From positions 1 to 64,000 of the forward strand of contig DASRBN010000032.1 of assembly GCA_035653615.1 (NCBI GenBank): DNA of 64,000 nt. The letters run 5' to 3'. Of the stretch, positions 7,555 through 15,809 are shown piece by piece; the first letter of the stretch is position 1, and each line of letters opens with the position of its first letter. Both the position numbers and the translations under genes were made by a program. The stretch is from Ktedonobacteraceae bacterium (GTDB taxonomy: Bacteria > Chloroflexota > Ktedonobacteria > Ktedonobacterales > Ktedonobacteraceae). The notes beneath the pieces are model-generated. The model was given only the letters and a program-made list of their open reading frames with translations, had not been told where the DNA came from and searched no databases.

Positions 7555-9483
7555 ATGAACGAAAAAATCCAATCAGTACTGAACTCACTGCCACATAAAC
7601 CGGGCATTTATTTGATGAAGGATGCCCAGGGCACTATTCTGTATGTCGGCAAAGCCATCTCGCTGTATAACCGCGTGCGCTCCTACTTTCAGGAGTCCAC
7701 CGATCTCAGCCCCAAGAATCGCAGCATGGTGGCGAAGGTTGACGATATCGAATTTCTCGTCGTCAAGAACGAGGTCGAGGCGCTGGTGCTGGAGAGCAAT
7801 TATATCAAGCAGTATCGTCCCAAGTATAATGTGCTGCTGCGCGACGATAAAAACTATCCCTACATCAAGGTTTCGCTGGCGGAGGATTTTCCGCGCGTCT
7901 ATCGCGTGCGCAGCTTCCAGCGCGATGGCAATCGCTACTTCGGGCCGTACACCAATTCGGGCGCGGTAGACTCGACGCTCGATCTGCTGAACAAGCTCTT
8001 CGCCTTTCGCACCTGCCGCTATGATGCCAGCACCTGGGCGCCACCGCGCAACGGCGAACCACCGGCGGGCTGGAAACAGAAGCTGCTGCCGCGTCCCTGC
8101 ACGCAATACTACATTCACCGCTGCATCGCTCCCTGCGTCGCCTATGCCACGCGCGAAGAATACGATGCCGTCATCCGGCAGGTGATCCTCTTTCTGGAGG
8201 GCAAGCACGACGAGGTGGTGAAGAATCTGCAAGAGAAAATGGAGGAGGCCGCCGAAAACCTCAATTTTGAGGAGGCGGCGCGCATTCGCGACCGCATCAA
8301 AGCGGTTGAGCGCATCCTGGAGAAGCAGCGCATCATTTCTACGGAAGGACAGGACGATCAGGATGTGATCGCGCTTGCCAGCGAAGAGGATGAGACCTGC
8401 GCGCTGGTGTTCTTCTTCCGCGGCGGCAAGCTGGTCGGCAGAGAGTACTTCATCCTGCAAGGCACCAGGGACAGCAGTCCCGGTGAGGTAATGGGCTCCT
8501 TCCTGATGCAGTTCTACGAGAGTTCGCCGCACGTCCCGGCTGAAGTAATCGTCGAGGCCGAACCGGAAGATCGCGCTATGATCCAGGCCTGGCTCAAAGA
8601 GAAACGTAAGGGCGCGGTCGCGATTACCGTCCCCAAACGCGGCGAAAAAGTGGGCCTGATCGAGATGGTCAAACAAAACGCGAGCGAGGTACTGGAGCAG
8701 CAGCGCATCAAGTGGTTGACCGATAGCCAGAAGACGCAGATGGCGTTGGAGGAACTGCAGGAGGCCTTGAACCTGGCCGCTCCACCCATGCGCATCGAAT
8801 GCTATGATATCTCGAATACGCAGGGAACCAATTCGGTGGGCGCAATGGTCGTGTTCGAGGCTGGTCGCCCTAAGAACAGCGAATACCGGCGCTTCAAAAT
8901 CAAGACGGTCGAGGGGCCAAACGATTTCGCCAGCCACCAGGAGATGCTGCGCCGGCGCTTCCGCAGGGCCGCGCAACACGAAAAAAGCGAAGAGAACCAG
9001 GATGGCGAGACAGCAGCCGAACCGGAAACGCCGCTGCAACATGAGTGGGCGATGCCCGACCTGATTATTATCGATGGCGGCAAGGGCCAGCTCAGTGCGG
9101 CGCTTGAAGTTTTGCAGGAACTACATATCGATGTGCCCACGGTCGGATTGGCAAAGGAGAACGAGGAGATTTTTATTCCCGGCTCGCCGGATCCAATCAT
9201 CCTGCCGCGCTCCTCGCAGGGGCTGTACCTGGTGCAGCGCATTCGTGACGAGGCGCACCGCTTCGGCATCACCTATCACCGCAAACTGCGCTCCGACCGC
9301 ACCTTCAAATCGGTGCTGGACGAGATTCCTGGTATCGGCCCCAAACGCAAACAGGCGCTGATGAAGCATTTCGGCTCCGTTCGCGCTATCAGCAATGCCA
9401 GCCTGGAAGAGCTTGCGGCGCTCGATGGCATGACCCGGGACGCCGCCGAAAAGGTCAAGGAGTACATCGGGCGCGGGGAGTAG
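7555..9483 (+). CDS. uvrC: Excinuclease ABC subunit C
   Basis: A 642-residue nucleotide-excision-repair nuclease that makes the 3' and then 5' incisions in the UvrB-DNA complex. Domains in order: GIY-YIG nuclease (residues about 13-95; GIYLMKD, ILYVGKA), the Cys-containing linker (CTQYYIHRCIAPC), UVR motif for UvrB contact (about 205-240; LNFEEAARIRDRIKAVERI), RNase H-like 5' nuclease (about 400-560; ECYDISNTQGTNSVG, IIDGGKGQL), and tandem helix-hairpin-helix (about 585-640; IPGIGPKRKQALMKHFGS). Length and order are complete. Ribosome site before ATG 7555 is weak. It is transcribed alone from a promoter at about 7475. Confidence 0.97.
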   Translation: MNEKIQSVLNSLPHKPGIYLMKDAQGTILYVGKAISLYNRVRSYFQESTDLSPKNRSMVAKVDDIEFLVVKNEVEALVLESNYIKQYRPKYNVLLRDDKNYPYIKVSLAEDFPRVYRVRSFQRDGNRYFGPYTNSGAVDSTLDLLNKLFAFRTCRYDASTWAPPRNGEPPAGWKQKLLPRPCTQYYIHRCIAPCVAYATREEYDAVIRQVILFLEGKHDEVVKNLQEKMEEAAENLNFEEAARIRDRIKAVERILEKQRIISTEGQDDQDVIALASEEDETCALVFFFRGGKLVGREYFILQGTRDSSPGEVMGSFLMQFYESSPHVPAEVIVEAEPEDRAMIQAWLKEKRKGAVAITVPKRGEKVGLIEMVKQNASEVLEQQRIKWLTDSQKTQMALEELQEALNLAAPPMRIECYDISNTQGTNSVGAMVVFEAGRPKNSEYRRFKIKTVEGPNDFASHQEMLRRRFRRAAQHEKSEENQDGETAAEPETPLQHEWAMPDLIIIDGGKGQLSAALEVLQELHIDVPTVGLAKENEEIFIPGSPDPIILPRSSQGLYLVQRIRDEAHRFGITYHRKLRSDRTFKSVLDEIPGIGPKRKQALMKHFGSVRAISNASLEELAALDGMTRDAAEKVKEYIGRGE

Positions 9484-9748
9484 GGGCCAGGTTATCGAAT
9501 TACTTCGGTCATCCGGCAAAGGCCGATCAATCGGCGATGGGTACGGTATGCCTGTCCCCCAGACAGGACTGCCCGGCCCCTACGGCTTCGCCGTGGGATG
9601 TCCCATTCGTGCGTTGCTATTCGGATTCCCGTAGGTACCGATTGATCGCGGACACCGCCGATTGATCGGCCCTTACGTCGCCGGGAATACTTTTGCCTTC
9701 ACAAAACGTTGTAGTAATGAGAAGAGTGCTAGCAGTCTTGTCATATGA
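9484..9748. repeat. Intergenic region with class B palindromic repeats
   Basis: No gene is visible. GGCCGATCAATCGGC at 9521-9535 and GCCGATTGATCGGCCCTTAC at 9657-9676 are copies of a dispersed palindrome (GGCCGAT-NN-ATCGGCCCCTAC) that also occurs near 32827-32989, 34038, 47839, 48892, 50294 and 55320. Degenerate half copies (GTAGGTACCGATTGATCGCG) lie between them. Confidence 0.75.
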
Positions 9749-9777
9749 TTGACAAAAACCGAAGAGCAAGCTAGTAT
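9749..9777 (+). promoter_or_regulatory. Sigma-70-like promoter for the FmdB-type gene
   Basis: TTGACA at 9749-9754 and TAGTAT at 9772-9777 are separated by 17 bases. The start codon at 9870 lies about 85 bases downstream of the expected transcription start. Confidence 0.6.
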
Positions 9778-9869
9778 AGTAGTAATGGTAGAGGCGTTCG
9801 ATAGTGCGAACGCTCTCTATTTCCCTGTTGATAGAGCGTAGTTCGTACAACTAAGGGGTGAAACAGCGT

Positions 9870-10211
9870 ATGCCAACCTACGAGTACCAGTGTCGATCTT
9901 GTAATTATCGCTTTGAAATCTGGCAGAAAATGACCGATCTGCCCTTGACCGTTTGCCCGCAATGCGGCGGCCCCATTCACAAACTATTCTTCCCCGCCGG
10001 TATCGTCTTCAAGGGTTCGGGTTTCTATAAGACCGACCACCCTTCTCATAACTCAGCCGGTGAAAACGGCCATAATCATACATCCGATGGCGCTGAGACG
10101 AAGAAGGAAGGCGATACGAAGTCCACAACCGAGAGCAAATCCGGCGAGGGCAGTTCCGAGAAGTCCGCGAAGAAAAGCAGTGAGGATAGAGTCCCGGCTG
10201 GGACAAGATAA
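9870..10211 (+). CDS. FmdB-family zinc ribbon protein
   Basis: A 113-residue protein. Residues 1-40 are a zinc ribbon: MPTYEYQCRSCNYRFE, then CPQCGGP, so two C-x2-C pairs bind zinc. FmdB-like proteins are small putative regulators or nucleic-acid binding factors of unclear role. The tail from about residue 60 is hydrophilic, rich in K, E, S, T and G, and likely disordered. ATG 9870 follows AAGGGG. The next gene starts seven bases after its stop, so the two are probably co-transcribed and end at the hairpin at 10436-10510. Confidence 0.85.
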   Translation: MPTYEYQCRSCNYRFEIWQKMTDLPLTVCPQCGGPIHKLFFPAGIVFKGSGFYKTDHPSHNSAGENGHNHTSDGAETKKEGDTKSTTESKSGEGSSEKSAKKSSEDRVPAGTR

Positions 10212-10217
10212 TCGATT

Positions 10218-10430
10218 ATGGCTGAATCAGTGCTGGCCGTCATGCAGCGGCGGCAAATCGAAATAACGGTAGGTGAGTTACTGCTCACATCCGATCATTA
10301 TATGCGCCTGGAGATTCTGGAACGTCTCCGCCATCTCATCTCGCATGCCGATCCCTCGATGGATCTGAATCAACTGAGCGAGGTAGCGCGAGAAGAATTG
10401 CAGGAACATGACCTGCTGCCTGCAAGGTAA
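10218..10430 (+). CDS. Small helical hypothetical protein downstream of the FmdB-type gene
   Basis: A 70-residue, mostly helical acidic protein (MAESVLAVMQRRQ, LEILERLRHLISHA, REELQEHDLL). It begins seven bases after the zinc ribbon gene, with a weak ribosome site. No cysteines, signal peptide or membrane segment are seen. Co-transcription with the FmdB-like gene is likely. I do not recognise the family and assign no function. Confidence 0.6.
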   Translation: MAESVLAVMQRRQIEITVGELLLTSDHYMRLEILERLRHLISHADPSMDLNQLSEVAREELQEHDLLPAR

Positions 10431-10435
10431 TTGAA

Positions 10436-10510
10436 GTAGGGAAACACGAATTTTTCAGGCAATGAACCGGCGGGCGAGGTTCATTGCCTGAAAAATTCGT
10501 GTTTCCCTAC
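10436..10510 (+). terminator. 33-bp perfect stem terminator with U-tract
   Basis: Arms 10436-10468 and 10478-10510 are exactly complementary over 33 bases with a nine-base loop, followed by TTTTTT at 10511-10516. This is far longer than a typical intrinsic terminator. Confidence 0.85.
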
Positions 10511-10687
10511 TTTTTTCATTCCGCTTCGAATTATTCCCCTTATTCAAGAGATTTGCCCTCTTGTTGCCTAAATAGTACGCAATAAACATACCCAATATTC
10601 CTAATCAGGGCATCAACATTGGCATATCATCATGCATAAAGGTATACTTTACACAACCCCCTCAGACAAATAGCGGGAGATGTAAGT

Positions 10688-11464
10688 ATGCAGGTACAGG
10701 ACGAGCGCTCACAGGAAGAGTCCATTCAGGCTTTGCAACAGCAGGTGGACCAACTGACGGCAGAGAATCTTTTATTGAAAGAGCAACTGGCGCGCAAAGA
10801 ACAGTTTGCGGCGATGATTGCTCATGAGTTACGTGGCCCTTTGACCCCCATCATTAATTACGCCCAGATCGCGGCGCGCCCCAATCAGCGCCGTGAAAGC
10901 ATCGTGCGTGCTACCAATATCATCATCAGCCAGGCCTGGCGCCTGACACGGCTTGCCAAAGATTTACTGGATGCCTCACATTTATCTTCTGGCCGCTTTA
11001 CGCTCTCATGTCATGCATGCGATGCTGTAAAGCTCATCAAAGATGTTGTGGAGCAGGTACGCCCCGTCGCTCCATATCATACATTTGCCATAGAGGCTCC
11101 CGAAGAGCCTGTGGTTGGGCACTGGGATGCCGGACGATTGGAGCAGGCAGTGGGGAATCTGCTGGATAACGCCATCAAATATTCTGACGAGGAAACAACG
11201 ATTACTGTACGCGCCTGGAAAACAGAACATACCGCTCACATCAGCGTCCACAACGTGGGCGTCAGCATCCCCGCAAGCCAGAGGAGCCAGCTCTTCCATC
11301 CCTATACGCGCTTGCCCGGAAGCAGTACCCAGCGCGGCAGCGGGCTTGGCCTCTATATCACTAAATCAATCGTTGAGGCACATGGCGGCGAACTGCGCCT
11401 GGAGCTGAGCAATAGTAACGAAAATGGCACGACCTTCGTTTTTGACCTGCCAATGGAAAAATAG
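10688..11464 (+). CDS. Soluble sensor histidine kinase, orphan
   Basis: A 258-residue kinase without membrane segments. Residues 1-40 form a Gln/Glu-rich coiled coil. The H-box is IAHELRGPLTP (phospho-accepting His about 47). The N-box is NLLDNAIKYS, and the G2 box is GSGLGLYI. The G1 region reads HNVGVSIP, where the usual D-x-G-x-G is altered (Asp to Asn and the second Gly to Ser), so ATP binding may be weakened. GGGAGA precedes ATG 10688. No response regulator lies next to it, so its partner must be elsewhere. A hairpin follows the stop. Confidence 0.88.
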   Translation: MQVQDERSQEESIQALQQQVDQLTAENLLLKEQLARKEQFAAMIAHELRGPLTPIINYAQIAARPNQRRESIVRATNIIISQAWRLTRLAKDLLDASHLSSGRFTLSCHACDAVKLIKDVVEQVRPVAPYHTFAIEAPEEPVVGHWDAGRLEQAVGNLLDNAIKYSDEETTITVRAWKTEHTAHISVHNVGVSIPASQRSQLFHPYTRLPGSSTQRGSGLGLYITKSIVEAHGGELRLELSNSNENGTTFVFDLPMEK

Positions 11465-11478
11465 CTGCAAAACATAGG

Positions 11479-11515
11479 AATGAGGGCTGGACATTGCGAG
11501 CATCCAGCCCTCATT
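11479..11515. terminator. 13-bp hairpin, bidirectional
   Basis: Arms 11479-11491 and 11503-11515 are exactly complementary, with CTTTTCTT following on the plus strand. It ends the histidine kinase transcript. Read from the other side, it would end the candidate minus-strand RNA described next. Confidence 0.7.
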
Positions 11516-11911
11516 CTTTTCTTACCCACAGCTCACATGTTCATCCAGGCAATACATTTTTAAGAGCTCAACGCAGGATGAAGATGTTGCTGAAAGGCCC
11601 AGGTTCTTCAAATGCCCGCCTCTACGGGCACTCCTAAGTAACCTGAAAGACCATTCCTAGTAAGCGAACCGGTATCTTCATAGGTTCGTTAAGCCTCCTT
11701 TCGGCTTCCCTACTCAAACCTTTCGCTGTAATCCAGGTTTCTGACGTTCAGTCGATCTGTTTGCCCGCCTTCACGGGCACTGCTAATCGATCTGAAACAC
11801 CATTCCTAGTAAGCGAACCGGTGTCTTCATAGGTTGCATCAAGCCTCCTTTCGGCTTCCCTATTCAGGACCTTCGCCCTAGTAGAGCCAGGGGTCTATTT
11901 GCATCCCTGGT
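11479..11911 (-). ncRNA. Candidate structured RNA with two tandem repeated modules
   Basis: Two similar units, about 11613-11720 and about 11763-11868, are spaced by 150 bases. Shared blocks include CCATTCCTAGTAAGCGAACC and AAGCCTCCTTTCGGCTT (plus strand). Each unit, read on the minus strand, can fold into AAGCC/GGCTT, CCTA/TAGG and GCCCG/CGGGC hairpins. An outer stem differs between copies but still pairs: CAGGTT/AACCTG in one and CAG-TCGAT/ATCGA-CTG in the other. That compensatory change argues for RNA structure. A TTGCAA-17-TACAAT promoter lies at 11946-11918 on the minus strand, and the hairpin at 11479-11515 would end the transcript, giving about 430 nt. No good ORF is present. I could not match it to a known riboswitch or ribozyme. 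Confidence 0.5.
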
Positions 11912-11917
11912 GTCTAT

Positions 11918-11946
11918 ATTGTAATACAATCGCTTCGCGATTGCAA
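11918..11946 (-). promoter_or_regulatory. Minus-strand promoter for the candidate RNA
   Basis: On the minus strand TTGCAA (11946-11941) and TACAAT (11923-11918) are 17 bases apart. Expected transcription start is near 11911, right at a 6-bp hairpin (11887-11892 with 11905-11910). Confidence 0.5.
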
Positions 11947-12431
11947 GTTGAACAATAGGAAGGGAGTGGGTTTTCCACCCGCAACTGTCAAAATCTACAG
12001 GTTGGTCCCGTTCATTTTACCTGCCCAAAAACCGTCGAAAATAGCGGTGCGCTTCGCCGGAATCGCGGCTATACTTACATCGTGCAGAGGAATCTGCCGG
12101 CACAATCCTACGATTGGTGAGGCGCTGATTGTGGAACCCGGCGCGGCACCGATCGTTCATGGAGAGCGTTGTACATCTGCGTGCGAGGCGGAACAGTGGG
12201 AAAACTTCCTGGCGTACCTGATAAACTAAAAAAGGTAGCGCCAGGAAAAAGCCCCGGATGTTTTCTTATGGAGGCGCCATCGGATATGGCGTCGAGGGTT
12301 GTGCCGGCAGGGACCAGACATAGCACCATTTCGTTCACGGGAAACCGGCATCAGGAACACGTACATACCCTACCTGTGTGCATGTCACGCGAGGGAATGC
12401 ACGCATGCATGAAAAGGAGGAAAGATCACAC
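11947..12431. other. Intergenic region without a supported gene
   Basis: Two overlapping open frames on the plus strand (from 11948 and 12169) lack coding character and run into the next gene in another frame. Only the strong ribosome site AAAAGGAGG at about 12413-12421, which serves the DUF4177 gene, stands out. Confidence 0.5.
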
Positions 12432-12725
12432 ATGGCACAACAATGGGCTTATAAAGTTGCGTATATTGATTATCGCGGGCGCATTTCCAGCGAGGGCCTT
12501 GAGACGCTCATCGGCAACGAGCGGCGCAGCGCCTTTGCTCGTCGCTACCTCAACACGCTTGGGCAGGAAGGTTGGGAACTGGTTGGCATTCAACCGCTGA
12601 CCGCTAACTCGGCCTACTACATTTTCAAACGCCCCGCGCAGGAGGGCGATTTCGCGCAGGAGACTCCGCCAGCGGCAGGCGAGCAAACAACCCCTACCGG
12701 CGGTCCAAACATCGAAACCGCTTGA
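12432..12725 (+). CDS. DUF4177-like small protein
   Basis: A 97-residue protein of unknown function. ATG 12432 is chosen over an in-frame earlier ATG because AAAAGGAGG lies about ten bases upstream. The core YKVAYIDYRGR, then LNTLGQEGWELVGIQP, then YYIFKRP matches the DUF4177 pattern (YKVV, LN-LG-EGWELV, FKR). The last 25 residues are a Thr/Pro/Gln-rich tail. It is cytoplasmic, with no membrane segment. It is transcribed alone. Confidence 0.75.
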   Translation: MAQQWAYKVAYIDYRGRISSEGLETLIGNERRSAFARRYLNTLGQEGWELVGIQPLTANSAYYIFKRPAQEGDFAQETPPAAGEQTTPTGGPNIETA

Positions 12726-12833
12726 AGTAGTTTCGTTCTGGTCATCTCCATATAGGGGCAAGCAAGGTCCTGCTTGCCCTTACTATTATTTTCTCCATGC
12801 CACAATCTCACTCATCTCAGCCTTAGCACAACA

Positions 12834-12864
12834 TTAGACGCCTCCTCATTTTGCCTGATATAAT
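12834..12864 (+). promoter_or_regulatory. Probable promoter of the aldehyde dehydrogenase gene
   Basis: A perfect TATAAT at 12859-12864 lies about 64 bases before the start codon. The best -35 is TTAGAC at 12834-12839, with a 19-base spacer, so the -35 match is weak. Confidence 0.45.
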
Positions 12865-12927
12865 GGCTGTAGATTGAACAACCACGTGGTTCAGAGAAGA
12901 TTCCGCAACTCAACGAGGAGATGTATC

Positions 12928-14421
12928 ATGTCAATTTCATTCCCTGCCCAGGCGGGCCAGGGTCAGATGTATCAGAATTTTATTGGGGGCGAGTGGCGCA
13001 ACTCGCGCAGTGGAGAGACGTTTACCAGCACGAATCCGGCACACACTTCCGAAATCATCGGGCATTACCAGAAATCTACGCCCGCCGACCTTGAGGATGC
13101 CATCGACGCGGCTGTAAAGGCGCACCCGGGCTGGGCCACTACTCCGGCGCCGGAACGCGGCGAGATCATGCTGCGTGCCGCGCTGCTGCTGGAACAATAC
13201 AAACAGGAACTGGCCGAGTCCATGACGCGCGAGATGGGCAAAATTCTGCGGGAGACGCTTGGCGATGTACAGACGGCCATCGATGTCGCCAAATATGTGG
13301 CCGGTGAGGGACGGCGCGCTGAAGGCGAAACCATTCCATCGGGACTGCGCAATAAATTCTGCATGACCATTCGTCACCCGGTCGGCATAGTAGGCATTAT
13401 CACACCCTGGAACTTTCCCATGGCCATCCCTGCCTGGAAGACCTTTCCAGCACTGCAGGCGGGCAACGCTGTCATTCTCAAACCTGCCAGCGATACGCCC
13501 CTGCTGGCGCTGCGGCTCGCCGAGATACTGGCCGAAGCTGGACTGCCCGCCGGTGTATTAAATGTCGTGACCGGCCCCGGCGGCACATTGGGAGATGCGC
13601 TGGCAAGCAATAAGCGCGTGAATATGATCTCACTGACAGGTTCAACCGAGGTGGGACGGCGTGTGGCCGAAATATGCGGGCGGGACCTGCGCCGCTGCAC
13701 GCTCGAACTGGGTGGCAAGAATGCGGTGGTCGTGCTGGAAGATGCCGACCTTGACCTGGCCGTGGAGAGCGTGACCTGGGGAGCTTTCGGCACTACCGGG
13801 CAGCGTTGCACCGCGACCAGCCGCGTCATCGTACAAAAATCGGTGCAGCAGGCATTCACCGACCGGCTCGTAACCGCCGCTGAGAAGTTGCGTGTCGGCG
13901 ATGGCCTGGACCCGGATATTGATATGGGGCCATTGGTGAATATGGGGCGTGTCAAGGCGGTTCAGGAATATGCCGAGATCGGCAAACAGGAGGGCGCGAA
14001 GCTTGTGCTGGGCGGCTTCCCATTGAACGATGAGAGCCACCGCGATGGCGCATTCTACAAGCCGACCATCTTCACCAATGTCACGCCGCAGATGCGCATC
14101 GCAAAAGAGGAAGTATTCGGCCCGTTCGTCTCCATTATTCCTGTCGATACGTTTGAAGAGGCCATGCGGGTCGCGAATTCGACCGAATACGGGCTTTCGA
14201 CGGCCATCTTCACCGAGAGCAGCCGCCTGACTTTCCGTGCCATGCGCGAGATCGAATCGGGCCTGATCTACTTCAACGCGCCCACGACTGGCGCCGAGAT
14301 TCAGCTGCCGTTTGGCGGTATGAAGGCGAGCGGCAATGGGCATCGCGAGCTTGGCGCGAGCGCGGTAGAGGAATTCAGCGAGGTTAAGACAGTATTCGTA
14401 TCATATCCTGTTAAGAAATAA
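12928..14421 (+). CDS. NAD(P)-dependent aldehyde dehydrogenase
   Basis: A 497-residue cytoplasmic enzyme oxidising an aldehyde to the acid. ATG 12928 follows GAGGAG; the frame is open for 18 more codons without a better start. Visible motifs: PWNFPMAIPAWKTFPAL (Rossmann entry), KPASDTP, SLTGSTEVGRRV, the general base region LELGGKNA, the catalytic Cys in GTTGQRCTATSRVIV, and EVFGPF. The sequence around the Cys resembles 2-oxoglutarate-semialdehyde and succinate-semialdehyde dehydrogenases, but substrate cannot be fixed from motif alone. It is monocistronic, with its own TATAAT promoter and a 17-bp hairpin behind. Confidence 0.93.
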   Translation: MSISFPAQAGQGQMYQNFIGGEWRNSRSGETFTSTNPAHTSEIIGHYQKSTPADLEDAIDAAVKAHPGWATTPAPERGEIMLRAALLLEQYKQELAESMTREMGKILRETLGDVQTAIDVAKYVAGEGRRAEGETIPSGLRNKFCMTIRHPVGIVGIITPWNFPMAIPAWKTFPALQAGNAVILKPASDTPLLALRLAEILAEAGLPAGVLNVVTGPGGTLGDALASNKRVNMISLTGSTEVGRRVAEICGRDLRRCTLELGGKNAVVVLEDADLDLAVESVTWGAFGTTGQRCTATSRVIVQKSVQQAFTDRLVTAAEKLRVGDGLDPDIDMGPLVNMGRVKAVQEYAEIGKQEGAKLVLGGFPLNDESHRDGAFYKPTIFTNVTPQMRIAKEEVFGPFVSIIPVDTFEEAMRVANSTEYGLSTAIFTESSRLTFRAMREIESGLIYFNAPTTGAEIQLPFGGMKASGNGHRELGASAVEEFSEVKTVFVSYPVKK

Positions 14422-14457
14422 TGATTTCCGTGGCTCGGTTTTCCATACCTGTGAATA

Positions 14458-14505
14458 CAGTAAAAGAGGTTGATGGGGCGCAGCGCCTATCAACCTCTTT
14501 TACTG
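14458..14505 (+). terminator. 17-bp hairpin between convergent genes
   Basis: Arms 14458-14474 and 14489-14505 are complementary, with an inner GGCGC/GCGCC pairing. CTCTTTTACTG forms the 3' arm. It follows the aldehyde dehydrogenase stop. Confidence 0.65.
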
Positions 14506-14594
14506 CTGCACACAAGTCTTCTACGAACAGGAACCGTGTTCCTTAAGCATAAATTGTGTGTTGCTGGCAACCTTTGGTAAGAAGACACCTTTCA

Positions 14595-15734
14595 CTATGC
14601 GCCACTCCATTGTTCAATCAGTGTGTGACCATCATAGGTACCTGCTGCCCAGATATCAGTGCTGGATATCGCCGTAATTGCCCTCAAGACATTACTTGAT
14701 CCAGCGTTGGGGCTGCTGACAATCTGCCATTGCTGCCCATCCCATTGTTCAATCAGCGTGTAGGCATCATAAGAACCCACTGCCCAGATGTCAGTGCTGG
14801 ATACCGCCGTAACCGCATTCAGAAAATCATTTGATCCGGTATTGGGACTCTTGACAATCTGCCATTGTTGCCCATTCCATTGTTCAACCAATGTTTGTGA
14901 AGGAGAAGAGTTGACGAAATAATCCCCTACCGCCCAGACCTGCGTGGAAGACACAGCTGCTATCCCGTTAAGATCATTGTTATAACCCTTGTGATTCGCG
15001 CCTTGAACAATGCTCCATTGGGATCCATCCCAGTGTTCGAATAGCGTGCGGTCGTTACTATTAGGCCCTTGTTCATATTCTCCGGTAGCCCAGATATCAT
15101 TTGCCGATACTGCTGCTATTCCGTTGAGAAAGTCAAATAACCCCTTATTAGGGCTTTTCACAACGCGCCATTGGGAGCCGTCCCAATGCAGAATAAGAGT
15201 TTGACTCCTACCATAAGACCCCACCGCCCAGACATCATCAGTGGAAATAACGGTTATTGCGTCTAGCACGGGATTGCCACCAACATCTGGGGTTTTTACG
15301 ATACTCCATTGGGAGCCGTCCCAATGTTCTATCAATAGCCGCCCACCGTGGCGCCTGTAATTATTTCCGACTGCCCAGACATCGTTTGTGGATACCGCTG
15401 CTACTGCACGAAGCAGGTTGCCCCCATGCTGCTGATTGGGACTATGTACGATGCTCCATTTCGTGCCATCCCAATGCTCGATAAGGGTGTATAACAGGCC
15501 AGAACTATGTTTCTGATAGGAGCCTACCGCCCAGATATCATTCGGGGCAATACTGGTTATCCCATAAAGATTATTTGGGCCGTCACCAGCATTGGGGCTT
15601 GGGACGATATTCCATGTGCCTGCACTGCGTGAAAGAGCGTGAACTGCTCCAGTACGCAAAACGAAAGTAACCATTACAATGATGAAAACGTACAGGAATG
15701 GACTCCTCCTGAGGCGATACACGTTTCTCTGCAT
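14595..15734 (-). CDS. Secreted W-repeat protein, probable beta-propeller
   Basis: A 379-residue protein with an N-terminal signal or anchor segment (basic residues then FLYVFIIVMVTFVLRTGAVHA). The rest is about seven repeats of roughly 45-52 residues. Each repeat carries W-x-I-V-x-S-P-N, then L-x-A-I/V-T-A-V-S-S-x-D-I/V-W-A-V-G-x-Y, then T-L-I-E-H/Q-W-D-G-x-Q. The layout fits a Kelch- or WD-like beta-propeller displayed outside the cell. Ligand unknown. AGGGGAGG lies just before ATG 15734. Repeats near the C-terminus are most alike, which suggests recent internal duplication. It is transcribed alone. Confidence 0.8.
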   Translation of the reverse strand: MQRNVYRLRRSPFLYVFIIVMVTFVLRTGAVHALSRSAGTWNIVPSPNAGDGPNNLYGITSIAPNDIWAVGSYQKHSSGLLYTLIEHWDGTKWSIVHSPNQQHGGNLLRAVAAVSTNDVWAVGNNYRRHGGRLLIEHWDGSQWSIVKTPDVGGNPVLDAITVISTDDVWAVGSYGRSQTLILHWDGSQWRVVKSPNKGLFDFLNGIAAVSANDIWATGEYEQGPNSNDRTLFEHWDGSQWSIVQGANHKGYNNDLNGIAAVSSTQVWAVGDYFVNSSPSQTLVEQWNGQQWQIVKSPNTGSNDFLNAVTAVSSTDIWAVGSYDAYTLIEQWDGQQWQIVSSPNAGSSNVLRAITAISSTDIWAAGTYDGHTLIEQWSGA

Positions 15735-15809
15735 ATTGTCCTCCCCTTTTTACAAGTGACAATACATCAACCTCAAGCCAGGATTAGCTATCGCGCGGGA
15801 ACCCTGTTC

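Noticed and set aside
7585-9042. 485-codon open frame on the minus strand
   Set aside because: It lies wholly within uvrC, whose domains are all recognisable. The antisense frame has odd composition (rich in A, L, H, Q and R) and no motif, as expected from GC-biased third positions.
11613-11868. CRISPR or simple tandem repeat
   Set aside because: Only two units, each over 100 bases, with no short regular spacers. Differences fall in paired positions, which fits RNA structure better.
11479-11911. Known riboswitch or ribozyme (tandem glycine, c-di-GMP, cobalamin, hammerhead)
   Set aside because: Core consensus strings that I remember for these classes are absent on both strands. A covariance search is still needed to be sure.
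11948-12600. Two overlapping plus-strand open frames from 11948 and 12169
   Set aside because: No ribosome site, no domain, and the second overlaps the DUF4177 gene in another frame.
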